From NCBI RefSeq assembly GCF_900103365.1, contig NZ_LT629703.1, forward strand, positions 806,001 to 870,000: a stretch of DNA of 64,000 nt, read 5' to 3'. Below the pieces are notes generated by a model that saw only the letters and a program-made list of their open reading frames with translations, was not told the DNA's origin and ran no database searches. Position 1 is the first letter of the stretch. Each line of letters opens with the position of its first letter. Origin of the DNA: Afipia sp. GAS231. Lineage in GTDB: Bacteria; Pseudomonadota; Alphaproteobacteria; Rhizobiales; Xanthobacteraceae. Both the position numbers and the translations under genes were made by a program. Positions 27,811 to 36,936 of this stretch are shown piece after piece.

Positions 27811-28530
27811 CGAGGCGATGCCAGACGCATCCTGCAAGAGGTAAACGAGGCGGCTATGCGCGCCGCCCAGGTGGCTCGCGGTCTCTCAGGGACGCTGCGT
27901 GTCGGGTTCTCGGAAAATGCATCCTGGCGCGGCGTTGTTCCGGATTCTTTCCGGCGATTCCGGGAGCGGCAACCCGATGCGAAACTGCAACTTCAGCCAG
28001 CGGCGAGTTTGGTGCAGCTTGAAGCCATAAGATCTGGCCGTTTGGATGCCGGGTTCGTCAATTTCATGCCAAAATCCGATCCGGAATTGGACCAACTTCG
28101 CGTCGCGATACAGCATATCGAGCTGGCCGTCCCCAAAAGACATCCTCTCACGAAGCTCAAGAAACTGCGCCTACGGGACCTCACGGATGTACCGTTTGTA
28201 TGGTTTCCAAGGTGGGCAAGCCCGGCGTTCTACGACCGCCTGATGCGCGAGTGTTACCGTGGCGGTTTGAAGTCTCCCCGCATCATTCAGGAGGGACTGA
28301 ACGAGGCAACAATCCTCAGTCTCGTGGCGACCGGTTTGGGCGTCGGGTGGGTGCTTGGAACCGCACGCTGGCGGTCTCCCGACACGATTGTCATCTTACC
28401 CGTGGTCGATTTGGACATGCCTCTGGCGCTGGCTCTTGCGTGGCGCAGAGACAATACCTCTCCTCTACTCGCAAATTTCATTAGCGAGGTACAGCGCTTG
28501 CCTGGGGTTCGAGCGGTCAATAAAGGGTGA
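27811..28530 (+). pseudogene. LysR-type regulator lacking its DNA-binding domain
   Basis: The frame contains the linker helix end (ILQEVNEAAMRAAQVARGLS) and a full LysR substrate-binding domain (GTLRVGFSENASWRGVVPDS, LVQLEAIRSGRLDAGFVNF, LSLVATGLGVGWVLG) to the stop at 28530. The winged helix is missing, and an in-frame TGA sits at 27805-27807. An internal ATG at 27856 could express a 224-aa effector domain only. The break coincides with the break in the opposite SnoaL-like gene, so a deletion or recombination probably removed both 5' ends at once. Confidence 0.75.
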
Positions 28531-28766
28531 GGCCCTTCGGGTTTTTGCCGTGATGGACGTTTCGCCGTTATCGCCGGGTCGAAATCCGACCCGTTGCATA
28601 ATTATCGGAGGGCTGATGTTTTCCGGTTGCGGTTCAACTTCAGTTCCGGAGCCGCGGTGAGCTCGCATCACAGTGGTCTGAGCGGTGTGCCGAATACGAC
28701 AGCGTATCAGGAGGCACGCGAAACAATCGTCCCGTGTTGTGAGTTTCGGGCCATGGTGTTTTCCTT

Positions 28767-31700
28767 CTAGAATTGCGTCTCGAGAACCGGCGCCGGCTCG
28801 TTCTGCGCGGATACTCGCTCCGACGACGGGGCGTGTTGCGTCAAGTCCATAACCTCAGCCATTGGCTGGCCATCGCCGTGATCGGGGTAGATCCGGAACC
28901 ACGCCACATAGAGTGCCGGCAGGAACAACAGCGTCAGCAGCGTGCCGACGATGATGCCGCCCATCATCGCGTAGGCCATTGGCCCCCAGAAAATCTCACG
29001 CGCGATCGGAATCAGCGCGAGACTCGCGGCGGCCGCGGTCAGCAGGATCGGCCGCATGCGATGCTCGGTCGCTTCCACAACGGCATCCCAGGCCGGGCGT
29101 CCCTCCTTCCTCAAATCCTCGATCTGCACGATCAGGATCACCGAGTTTCGGACCAGGATGCCGATCAGCGCCAGCACGCCCAGGATGGCAACGAAACCGA
29201 GCGGTGCGCCGCTCGGCAGCAGAGCCATCACGACGCCGATCACGGCGAGCGGCGCGACCGCGAACACCAGGAACAGGCGGTGGAAGCTCTGCAGCTGAAT
29301 CATCAAGACAGTGGCCATGACGAAGAGCATGAGCGGAACGACGGCCACGATCGGCGCCTGGCTCTTGGCGCTCTCCTCGACGGAGCCGCCGATCGCCACC
29401 GAATAACCCGCCGGCAGTTCTTTGCCGAACTCCGCCACCTTCGGCGCCAACTGATCCATGATTGTCTTCGGCTGGACGTTGGTGACGGTGCCAGCCTTCA
29501 GCGTGATCGTGGGAATCCGTGCGCGGCGCCAGATCGTCGGCTGTTCGATTTCGTAGCGCAGGTTGGCCACGGCGCCGAGCGGCACCGACTGCCCGCCGAG
29601 CCCGGTCAACTGCAGATCGCGCAGCGTGTCGATCGAGGCGCGCTCTGCCTTGGTGGCGCGTCCGGTGACATTGACCAGATAGATGCTGTCGCGAACCTGT
29701 GTGATCGGGCTGCCCTCGAGCACCGAATTCAGGGTCGTGGCGATGTCTTCCGAGGTCACGCCGAGCTGGCGCGCCTTGTCCTGGAGAACGTCGACCTTGA
29801 CGACGCGCGAAGGCTCCATCCAGTCGAACACGACGTTGCCGAGATCGGGGTTGCTGCGGACGATGCCGGCGAGTTTCTGCGAGAGATCCCTGACCTTGGC
29901 TACGTCTGGTCCGCTGACGCGGTATTGCACGGGACGTCCCACCGGCGGACCGATCTCGAGCAACTTGACGTAGGTGTCGGTGCCCGGAAACGTCTTCCTC
30001 AGATATTCCTCAAATTGCGCCTTCACCAGGTCGCGCGCCTTGATACCACCCTTGGTCACAACCACTTGCTGGCCAAACCATGTATTGGCCGTCTGCACGT
30101 CGAATGACAGCACGAAACGCGGCGCGCCAATACCGACGTAAGACGACCATTGCTCCACCGAGCCATTGCCCTGCAGCTGTTCGCGCTCGAATCGCGCCAT
30201 CTGCGCATTGGTGTCGGTAATCGAAGCGTTCTGCGGGAGATTCCAGTCGATCACCAGTTCGTCGCGGTCCGATGACGGAAAGAACTGCTGCTGCACGAAA
30301 TTCATGCCGAACAACGCGACGAGGAAGGCTGCAACCGTCACGCCGACGGTGATCCAACGGCGATGCATGCAGACCAGCAGCAGGCGGCCGAACATCTGCG
30401 CCAGCCGGCCCTTCTCCCCATGGTGGCCCTTCATTTTTGCGGGCAGGATGGTGACGCCGAGCAGTGGGGTGAACAGCACCGCGACGATCCACGACACGAT
30501 CAGGGAGACCGCAATCACCACGAACAGGGTGAAGGTAAATTCGCCGGCATTGCTGCTGTTCAGCCCAATCGGGATGAAGCCCGCGACGGTGACGAGCGTG
30601 CCCGTCAGCATGGGAAAAGCGGTCGACGTATAGACATGGGTCGCCGCCTTTTCGAGGGGATCGCCGACCTCCAGCCGGGCCACCATCATTTCGACGGCAA
30701 TCATGGCGTCATCGACCAGAAGGCCGAGGGCGATGATCAATGCGCCAAGCGAAATTCTCTGCAATGAAATGCCGGCATAGGCCATCACCACGAAGGTGAT
30801 GGCGAGAACCAGCGGGATCGCAATTGCGACGACAAGCCCGGCGCGCATGCCCAAGCTGAGAAAGCTGATGGCGAGAACAATAACCACGGCCTCGAACAGC
30901 GCTTCGGTGAATCCCGAGACGGCATGCTCGACGACGACAGGCTGATCGGCGACCAGATGAACGCCGACGCCGATCGGCAGGTCGGCAATGATCTTTGACA
31001 TTTCCTCCTTCAGCGCCTCGCCGAAGTGAAGCAGGTTTGCGCCGGACTTCATGCCGATGGCAAGCCCGATCGCGGGCTCGCCGTTGTACCTGAACAAGGT
31101 CTTGGCCGGATCGGCATAACCGCGCGTGATGGTCGCGACGTCAGTCAGGGGAAAGAAGCGGTCGTTGATCCGGAGATTGACCGCGTTCAGGCTTGCCTCC
31201 GACGTGAACCGGCCGTTCACCCGCACGCTGATCCGCTCAAGCCCCTCCTGGAACACCCCGGACGGCGCGACCGCGTTTTGTCCCTGCAGGGAGGCCATGA
31301 TCGAGTGGACGTCGAGGCCAAGGGCCGCGATCTTCCGGGTGGAGAATTCGAGATAAATCACTTCGTCCTGCGCGCCGAGAATGTCGACCTTGCCGACATC
31401 AGGCACGGTCAATACCTTGGCGCGGATAGCTTCGACCTCGTCGCGCAGCTGACGCTGCGTCAACCCGTCGCTGGTGAAGGCATAGATGTTACCGAATACG
31501 TCGCCGAAGCGATCGTTGAAGCCCGGCCCGATGACCCCTTGCGGGAATTCGCCCTTGATATCCGCGATCATGTTGCGGACGCGGACCCAGGTCGGCTTGA
31601 CGTCGGCAGCCTTTGTGGTGTCTCGCAGATAGACGAATACGGTGGTCTGGCCCGCGACCGTCACGCTCTTGGTATAGTCGAGCGATTCGAGTTCCTCGAG

Positions 31701-31919
31701 CTTCTTTTCGATCCTGTCGGTGACCTGGCGCGTCATCTCTTCGGGCGATGCGCCCGGCCACTGCGCCTGGATCACCATGGTCTTGATGGTGAAGTCGGGA
31801 TCTTCCTGACGGCCAAGCTGAAGGTAGGCGAAGAGGCCGGCCGCCATGAAGGCGAACATGAAATACCAGACGAGCGAACGATGCCGGAGCGCCCAGTCGG
31901 AAAGGTTGAACGACTTCAT
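28767..31919 (-). CDS. RND efflux pump inner-membrane protein (AcrB/MexB superfamily)
   Basis: The 1050-aa protein has the RND plan: TM1 near residues 14-34, two large periplasmic loops, and 12 TM segments. TM4 carries the proton-relay aspartates in LGLLVDDAMIAVEMM (about 400-415). The porter loop shows QVTDRIEKKLEELESLDYT and VIQAQWPGASPEE, as in the divergent export group of multidrug pumps. It is the last gene of an operon whose two adaptors precede it, and its ATG overlaps the upstream stop by 4 bases. No outer-membrane channel gene lies in the operon, so a TolC protein encoded elsewhere (possibly 42303-43733) would be needed. Confidence 0.93.
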   Translation of the reverse strand: MKSFNLSDWALRHRSLVWYFMFAFMAAGLFAYLQLGRQEDPDFTIKTMVIQAQWPGASPEEMTRQVTDRIEKKLEELESLDYTKSVTVAGQTTVFVYLRDTTKAADVKPTWVRVRNMIADIKGEFPQGVIGPGFNDRFGDVFGNIYAFTSDGLTQRQLRDEVEAIRAKVLTVPDVGKVDILGAQDEVIYLEFSTRKIAALGLDVHSIMASLQGQNAVAPSGVFQEGLERISVRVNGRFTSEASLNAVNLRINDRFFPLTDVATITRGYADPAKTLFRYNGEPAIGLAIGMKSGANLLHFGEALKEEMSKIIADLPIGVGVHLVADQPVVVEHAVSGFTEALFEAVVIVLAISFLSLGMRAGLVVAIAIPLVLAITFVVMAYAGISLQRISLGALIIALGLLVDDAMIAVEMMVARLEVGDPLEKAATHVYTSTAFPMLTGTLVTVAGFIPIGLNSSNAGEFTFTLFVVIAVSLIVSWIVAVLFTPLLGVTILPAKMKGHHGEKGRLAQMFGRLLLVCMHRRWITVGVTVAAFLVALFGMNFVQQQFFPSSDRDELVIDWNLPQNASITDTNAQMARFEREQLQGNGSVEQWSSYVGIGAPRFVLSFDVQTANTWFGQQVVVTKGGIKARDLVKAQFEEYLRKTFPGTDTYVKLLEIGPPVGRPVQYRVSGPDVAKVRDLSQKLAGIVRSNPDLGNVVFDWMEPSRVVKVDVLQDKARQLGVTSEDIATTLNSVLEGSPITQVRDSIYLVNVTGRATKAERASIDTLRDLQLTGLGGQSVPLGAVANLRYEIEQPTIWRRARIPTITLKAGTVTNVQPKTIMDQLAPKVAEFGKELPAGYSVAIGGSVEESAKSQAPIVAVVPLMLFVMATVLMIQLQSFHRLFLVFAVAPLAVIGVVMALLPSGAPLGFVAILGVLALIGILVRNSVILIVQIEDLRKEGRPAWDAVVEATEHRMRPILLTAAAASLALIPIAREIFWGPMAYAMMGGIIVGTLLTLLFLPALYVAWFRIYPDHGDGQPMAEVMDLTQHAPSSERVSAQNEPAPVLETQF

Positions 31920-32992
31920 GGCTTCTGATCCTGTTCGATACGGACTTGTTGTCCTTGTTTGAGGCTGTGGATTCCGGCAGTCACGATGCGCGCGCCGGGA
32001 TAAAGTCCATCGGTGACGCGGGCACCGTTGGGGTCTCCGGCGAGATCGACCTTGTGCAGCGACACGGTGCTCGCAGGCTGATCGACGACCCAGACGAAAT
32101 TGGCGCCGTCCTTGGGGAGCACCGCTGAGGCGGGGACGCGCAATGTCGGGCGTTGCGCTTTGTCGAGCTTCGCCGTTACGGTCGTGCCCAAGCGGAAGCT
32201 TTCCGGGGGATTGTTCAGGGCGATGCGGACTCGCCGTAGCCGCGTCACGGGGTCTGCCTGCGGAGCGATCTCGCGCACCTTGCCTTCGACCTGAACGGCG
32301 GGGAGCAACTGCAAGCCGACTGTGAATGGCAAGTCAATTTCAAGCGGCACCGGGAAATCCTCCCCGATATCGACCACCGCCTCCCTGATGTCGGGCCTCG
32401 CAACTGTCACGACAGTTTGGCCAGGAGAGACCACCTGTCCGACTTCTGCGCCGACCGCGGTGACGACGCCGGCGAAATCGGCCTTGAGCTGGGCATAGCC
32501 CCGTTGCTCGATGGCCTTGATCAAGTTCGCCTGTGCGTGCGCCACCGACGCGGCGGCACCGGCCCGCGCCTGCTCGGCATTGTCGAGCGTCTGTTTGGTG
32601 GTGGCATCGGTTGTGATGAGGATTCGCTGCCGCTCCTCCGTCGCCGTTGCGGTCGCCAACTGCGCCTCGGCCTTGGTAAGCTCAGCCCTGGCCGAGCGGA
32701 CCGCAAGCTCCAGCGCCGTGGGATCGATCACACCGACAGTTTGCCCCTTGCTGACGAGGTCACCGACCGAGACGGGACGCCCGGTCAGACGTCCCAAGAC
32801 GCGGAACGCGAGATTGGTCTTGTACTGCGGCTCGACAATGCCCACGGCGACCATGCCGTCCGTGCGGCTCGGCTCAAGGACCATCGAGAGCACGGGCCGG
32901 ACGGGCTCCGGCGCTTTCGCCCCCTGCTGACAGCCAGCCAGTGCTAGTGCCGACGCGAACGTGCCGGCTGCAATTATGGCGCGTCTCTTCAT
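31916..32992 (-). CDS. RND periplasmic adaptor lipoprotein (second of pair)
   Basis: The 358-aa membrane-fusion protein has a lipoprotein signal with lipobox LAGC near residue 20 (FASALALAGCQQG). It has a split biotinyl-lipoyl domain (GRLTGRPVSVGDLVSKGQTV and DFAGVVTAVGAEVGQVVSPG) around an alpha-hairpin (SARAELTKAEAQLATATATE). Beta-barrel and membrane-proximal domains follow. It overlaps both the pump gene and the upstream adaptor by ATGA, indicating translational coupling. Two different adaptors feeding one pump suggest a hetero-oligomeric adaptor ring, as in some MdtABC-like or TriABC-like systems. Confidence 0.92.
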   Translation of the reverse strand: MKRRAIIAAGTFASALALAGCQQGAKAPEPVRPVLSMVLEPSRTDGMVAVGIVEPQYKTNLAFRVLGRLTGRPVSVGDLVSKGQTVGVIDPTALELAVRSARAELTKAEAQLATATATEERQRILITTDATTKQTLDNAEQARAGAAASVAHAQANLIKAIEQRGYAQLKADFAGVVTAVGAEVGQVVSPGQTVVTVARPDIREAVVDIGEDFPVPLEIDLPFTVGLQLLPAVQVEGKVREIAPQADPVTRLRRVRIALNNPPESFRLGTTVTAKLDKAQRPTLRVPASAVLPKDGANFVWVVDQPASTVSLHKVDLAGDPNGARVTDGLYPGARIVTAGIHSLKQGQQVRIEQDQKP

Positions 32993-34122
32993 GACCGGTC
33001 TCCCTCATATGTCACGGCCTGGCCGACGCTCAGCAGCTTGCCGCCATCGATCACGACGCGCTCGCCAGCTTCGAGGCCGGCTTTGATCAGCACTTCGCGG
33101 GCTTCATAACCGCCGATCGTCACCGGCTTGAGCGCAGCCGTTTTGGTCGCCGGATCGACGGTCCAAACCGCGGGCTTCGATCCCGCCGCCGCCAATGCAC
33201 TCCAGGGCAATGCGATTTGCTGCTGGGCTTTCGCCTTGACGGTTCCCGCAACGGCGCTTCCAAGCGTCATCGCTGCCGGCGGATCCTGGATCGCAATCTT
33301 GACCCGGATGGTCGCGCTCTTCGCATCGATCGCGGGCGAGACTTCCCTGACATGCCCGTTCGCCGTCACGCCTGCGTCGGACACAAGCGCCAACGATACG
33401 CGGCTGTCGTCGAGATCGCCAAAGAAGAGGGATTCGTAGACGTCGAAGACGGCATCCCGCTCACCGTCCTGCGCCAGCGAGAAAACCGGCTGCGCGGCCT
33501 GAACGACCTGACCGACTTCGAGATTGCGCGTGGTGACCACGCCGGCCGCTTCGGCGCGCAACGCGGTATGGCCGAGGGCGTCTTTCGACGTTCCGAGCGC
33601 AGCTTTTGCTGCCTCAAGCGCACCTTCTGCGGTTCGCAATCCTTCCTGCGCCTGATCGTAGACCGTCCGCGTGGTGAAACCGCTGGCGATCAGCGCCTTT
33701 TGCCGTTCGAAGGTCGCCCTGGCCACGCGCAACTGGGATTCTGCGGCTATGACCGCTGTGGTCGCGGCATCGACATCGGCCTGCTGCTCGGCCGGATCGA
33801 GCAGAGCCAGCACTTCGCCGGCCTCGACGTGAGCGCCGACATCGACATAGCGCGCGAGCACACGTCCGCTGACGCGGAACGAGAGATCTGTGCGAAACCG
33901 GGCCTGGATTTCGCCGGTCAGGGTGACGGAGGCTTGTCGGTCGCGCGGCTGCACGATCTCCGTATGCACGATCGCAGCGCGCGTGACGGGAGTAGCTGCA
34001 TGGTCATCGCAGCCACTCAGCGCGATTGCGACAAGCGCGGCCGCCAGGCCACCGGCACCCCTCAGTTTGCGTTTGCGGGCCGCTTGATCGATTTCGGCGT
34101 GGTTCGCAGCATGATGTTTCAT
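32989..34122 (-). CDS. RND periplasmic adaptor lipoprotein (first of pair)
   Basis: The 377-aa protein is the other membrane-fusion protein of this operon. The N-terminus is hydrophilic for 20 residues, then GGLAAALVAIALSGC gives a lipobox. Lipoyl halves are DVGAHVEAGEVLALLDPAEQ and ALRAEAAGVVTTRNLEVGQV, flanking a hairpin (VIAAESQLRVARATFERQKA). It diverges clearly from the second adaptor. Its start overlaps the kinase stop by 4 bases, and its stop overlaps the next start by 4 bases. Confidence 0.92.
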   Translation of the reverse strand: MKHHAANHAEIDQAARKRKLRGAGGLAAALVAIALSGCDDHAATPVTRAAIVHTEIVQPRDRQASVTLTGEIQARFRTDLSFRVSGRVLARYVDVGAHVEAGEVLALLDPAEQQADVDAATTAVIAAESQLRVARATFERQKALIASGFTTRTVYDQAQEGLRTAEGALEAAKAALGTSKDALGHTALRAEAAGVVTTRNLEVGQVVQAAQPVFSLAQDGERDAVFDVYESLFFGDLDDSRVSLALVSDAGVTANGHVREVSPAIDAKSATIRVKIAIQDPPAAMTLGSAVAGTVKAKAQQQIALPWSALAAAGSKPAVWTVDPATKTAALKPVTIGGYEAREVLIKAGLEAGERVVIDGGKLLSVGQAVTYEGDRS

Positions 34123-34934
34123 AGCAAGTCCATCCGGTTGGCGGGTGACAACAACTCGCCCAGCGCATCCGCCGCTGGACCGGCAGAGACCGGCTGCGCT
34201 CCGCGAGCCGGAATTGGATCCGGTCGTGTTGCATCGGATCGGCGGACACTCGGCCGGCGAGGCGACCGTATGATGCGACGCTTCGCCATCGCACCGTTCG
34301 CCGGCCGCTCACGCTCTGACAGCGGAAACGCGAGAACGACGGAGGTGAATTCATCGCCGGAACCGTGCTCGACGCGGCCGCCGAGGCCCCTGGCAAGATC
34401 CTTGCTGATCCGCAGTCCTCGTCCCGTGGCGCCCCATGCCGGCCGCGACCCGTTGTCCAGGACGACGCAATTCGCCACCGCCCCGATTCGTGTCAGCTTG
34501 ACCCTGATTTCTCCGGTCCGCGCCTCGAAGCACGCATGCTTCGCGGCCTCGGTTACCAGTCCATGGACGATCAATCCGAGCCGCCGGCATCGCTCCGGTT
34601 CGAGTGGAAGCGATTCGGTTGCGACTGAAAGCCGGATATTCATCCGGTCCAGCAACGATCGGCGCAGGGCGGAGCCCATCATGCGGACATATATCGCCGC
34701 GTCGATCAGCGCCTTGCCCCTGGGCATTACGAGCGCCTGTTGCACATCGGCATAACCATGCAACAGTTCGACCACGTCGCTTAGGGCGTGCTTGGCCTCG
34801 GCCCCCTCGACCCGGACCGCCGCGGCCGCAACAAGGCTGATCGCCGAGGCGAGCCCGCTATTGATCCGGTGATTCAATTCGCGCAGCAGAAGGCCCTGCT
34901 CCACAATTGGCGAATCCGGGCTACACACAGTCAC
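34119..34934 (-). CDS. Soluble HWE/HisKA_2-type histidine kinase leading the efflux operon
   Basis: The 271-aa protein has no TM segment or recognisable sensor domain. The phospho-acceptor box is LLLRELNHRINSGLAS (H22), the variant typical of HisKA_2/HWE kinases. An ATPase-like part follows (LGLIVHGLVTEAAKHA at the N box, VVLDNGSRPAWGATGRGLRI as the G-box region). The last 60 residues are basic and disordered. Its stop overlaps the first adaptor's start (ATGA), so kinase and pump are made together. No response regulator is adjacent. It might phosphorylate a shared regulator or act as a degenerate ATP-binding protein; this is not resolved. Confidence 0.8.
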   Translation of the reverse strand: MTVCSPDSPIVEQGLLLRELNHRINSGLASAISLVAAAAVRVEGAEAKHALSDVVELLHGYADVQQALVMPRGKALIDAAIYVRMMGSALRRSLLDRMNIRLSVATESLPLEPERCRRLGLIVHGLVTEAAKHACFEARTGEIRVKLTRIGAVANCVVLDNGSRPAWGATGRGLRISKDLARGLGGRVEHGSGDEFTSVVLAFPLSERERPANGAMAKRRIIRSPRRPSVRRSDATRPDPIPARGAQPVSAGPAADALGELLSPANRMDLL

Positions 34935-35057
34935 GACGATCTCCTCGGGTTGCCCGGATGGGTGGCCGGCCGAACCCGCATGTTGGCGGTCAGCCGGTTA
35001 TCCGGATGAGCTGGCGCAGGCCGAGCAATCAAGGCCAGCCTGCGTCGAAGATAAATT

Positions 35058-35076
35058 AAACTATACCGTATATTTT
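35058..35076. promoter_or_regulatory. Probable TetR operator between the efflux operon and tetR
   Basis: AAACTATACCGTATATTTT is a 19-bp inverted repeat broken at one pair; its core TATAC-C-GTATA is perfect. It lies 124 bp upstream of the kinase start and 76 bp upstream of the TetR start, in the divergent promoter region. A near copy occurs at 37360-37378. Both fit AAACTATACNGTATAGTTT. Confidence 0.65.
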
Positions 35077-35151
35077 CTTTTAATTGCATTTCTCTCCCGG
35101 GCGTGTCAAGTGGGATCTAGACGCGCACAAACTCGTGATTAGGAAACGGTG

Positions 35152-35814
35152 ATGGCAAAGAACAAAAGCCCGAAACGCGGCAGACCGACCAAGGACCTGG
35201 CCGGCGACGTCCAGGCGCGGATTCTCGATGCTGCCCAGCAACTCTTCCTCGAAAAAGGTTTTCGGAGCGCCAGCATCGACGATATCTCCGCGTTGGCCCC
35301 GGCGAGTAAGCCGACCATCTATGCCCACTTCCCCGGCAAGGAGGCGTTGTTCGTGGCTGTGGTGGCCCGGACCATCAACGGATTGACCGATTTCGAGGGG
35401 TTCACGCCGGCAGGCCGCACCATCCAGGAAAAGCTCGCCAATCTCGGCATCGAGATCGTGGAGCGATTCGTCGAGGACACGCTGGACCTCACGCGTGCGA
35501 CGATCGCCGAGGCGCGGCGATTTCCCGAGTTGAGCCGAAATGTTCACGACGCGGCGCGCGACCGCGCGGCTGGGGCCGTTTCGCAGCTCTTGAACGAGGC
35601 GACGCAGAGGGCCGCGCGCTCACCCAAAGGACCTTTCAGCGCAAAGCGGAGCGTAGCCACCGCGCAGATGTTCATGGATCTCATTCTGCTTCCGATGCTT
35701 ATGAGATCTCTGATGGGCGAGGAACTAAAGGACCTCAGAAAGGAGTTGCCGACGTTCCTTCACGAACGGGTCAATTTCTTTCTCGCGGCTTGCGAGGCAG
35801 ACTGGAGGCCGTAA
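35152..35814 (+). CDS. TetR/AcrR-family repressor, divergent to the RND efflux operon
   Basis: The 220-aa protein starts at ATG 35152 with AGGA seven to eight bases upstream (GTG 35149 is equally in frame). The N-terminal HTH is ILDAAQQLFLEKGFRSASID, then ISALAPASKPTIYAHFPGKE, the standard TetR signature. The remaining helices form the ligand and dimer domain (AcrR-type C-terminus; ATAQMFMDLILLPMLMRSLM). Its position, divergent from the kinase-adaptor-RND operon with a palindrome between, makes it the likely local repressor, with derepression by a pump substrate. Confidence 0.92.
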   Translation: MAKNKSPKRGRPTKDLAGDVQARILDAAQQLFLEKGFRSASIDDISALAPASKPTIYAHFPGKEALFVAVVARTINGLTDFEGFTPAGRTIQEKLANLGIEIVERFVEDTLDLTRATIAEARRFPELSRNVHDAARDRAAGAVSQLLNEATQRAARSPKGPFSAKRSVATAQMFMDLILLPMLMRSLMGEELKDLRKELPTFLHERVNFFLAACEADWRP

Positions 35815-35829
35815 ATCAGCCACCGCTCG

Positions 35830-36483
35830 CTATCCTTGCGCCACGGCTTTGGGACGCAGGTCGGCGGCCAGATCGATCGACTGACCGCAGGGAGCATGAC
35901 GCAGGGCGCCTGCGCAGAAATCCATCATCTGGTCAAACGTGGGTCTAACGGTCGCTGTGTTGATCCGCGACGGACCGAGATATCCATCCATTGCTTCAAG
36001 CAGACAACAGGTCATCGCCGTCGGGCTTCCCGGTCGAAGCTCGCCACTCGCCTGCCCCGCAGCGATGATCGCGCGCACCGTGTCCCGGATCCGGTCTGCG
36101 TAAGACAGCGCGACCGCCCAGTTCTCATGTACCGCCGCAACGACCAGTTCGTGTCGCTTGCTGTCGTTCGCGAGCCGGTTTTCTTGCAGCTGCGAGATGA
36201 CTTTTAAGGTCGCTTTGAGACGGTGCAGCGCCAGCCGCCCGCTGCAAGAGGCAAGCGTTGCCGCTACGGACATCTCCTCGAACAGCTCCGCCACCACCGC
36301 CTCTTCGATCGCCTGCTTCGAAGGGAAGAAGCGGTAGACATTGGCGGGCGACATCGACGCTGCGCGGGCGATATCGGCGACAGTCGTCTTCCTGAAGCCG
36401 ATCTCGCGGTGCAATCGGATCGCTGTTTGTACGATCCGCCGACGAATGCACGGCGATCCGGCTTGGCGTATCCGCTTCTGCAT
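35830..36483 (-). CDS. TetR-family transcriptional regulator
   Basis: From ATG 36483 (MQKRIRQAGSPCIRRR) this is 217 aa; a TTG six codons upstream is possible. The HTH is clear: IVQTAIRLHREIGFRKTTVA, DIARAASMSPANVYRFFPSK. The C-terminal domain resembles that of other AcrR-like proteins (VHENWAVALSYADRIRDTVR). It is the third gene of a tight minus-strand operon behind two small exported or membrane proteins (gaps of 4 and 11 bases). It converges with the other TetR gene, and the two stops are 15 bp apart. It may bind the operator copy upstream of its own operon. Confidence 0.9.
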   Translation of the reverse strand: MQKRIRQAGSPCIRRRIVQTAIRLHREIGFRKTTVADIARAASMSPANVYRFFPSKQAIEEAVVAELFEEMSVAATLASCSGRLALHRLKATLKVISQLQENRLANDSKRHELVVAAVHENWAVALSYADRIRDTVRAIIAAGQASGELRPGSPTAMTCCLLEAMDGYLGPSRINTATVRPTFDQMMDFCAGALRHAPCGQSIDLAADLRPKAVAQG

Positions 36484-36494
36484 CGCTTGGGGCC

Positions 36495-36932
36495 TCAGCA
36501 AGATGGGGTCGAATGCAATTCGGACCGGCAGGCTTCCCCGAAACCGCGCAAGGGATCCATTTCCTCCATGAACTCAGGGAGATCGACCAATTCGCGGTTG
36601 GGCGACAGGTAGGTTTCGATGATCAGGCGACCTGCCCGCTCCGCGGCCAGAACCACTTGATCGCTGGACAGGATTCTCATCCGCCCGATCAGCGCATACA
36701 GATTGACCAGTTGCGGAATCTCGGATTTGTCGCTGACGAGTGCGTCGGCGTAGACTCGGGAAGCTTCCTCGATGAAGCTTCGATAGAGCCGCTCGCGCTT
36801 GGAAATCGACCGGGCATAGTGACGCTGGTGAAGCCTGCGGCGCCGGGTCACCCATCCGGTCACGATCGTGGAGATCGCTCCGAAGGCCGAGCCTCCGAAC
36901 GCGGCGAAAGCGGGAGCATACATCGTGTTCAT
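36495..36932 (-). CDS. Small membrane-anchored protein with LVNLYALIGRM motif
   Basis: From ATG 36932 (MNTMYAPAFAAFGGSAFGAI) the protein is 145 aa. It has one TM segment (residues 4-28) and a long cytoplasmic helical region (RSISKRERLYRSFIEEASRV, IPQLVNLYALIGRMRILSSD, ERAGRLIIETYLSPNRELVD). An upstream ORF extension of 79 residues is low-complexity and out of character. It has a shorter paralogue at 26971-27321 inside the same att-bounded region. It sits 4 bp after the secreted Cys-rich gene and 11 bp before tetR. I do not know a function for the family. Confidence 0.75.
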   Translation of the reverse strand: MNTMYAPAFAAFGGSAFGAISTIVTGWVTRRRRLHQRHYARSISKRERLYRSFIEEASRVYADALVSDKSEIPQLVNLYALIGRMRILSSDQVVLAAERAGRLIIETYLSPNRELVDLPEFMEEMDPLRGFGEACRSELHSTPSC

Positions 36933-36936
36933 GTGA

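Noticed and set aside
28773..34755. Plus-strand ORFs of 444, 300 and 512 codons opposite the RND operon
   Set aside because: They are shadow frames of RND, adaptor and kinase genes, without recognisable domains.
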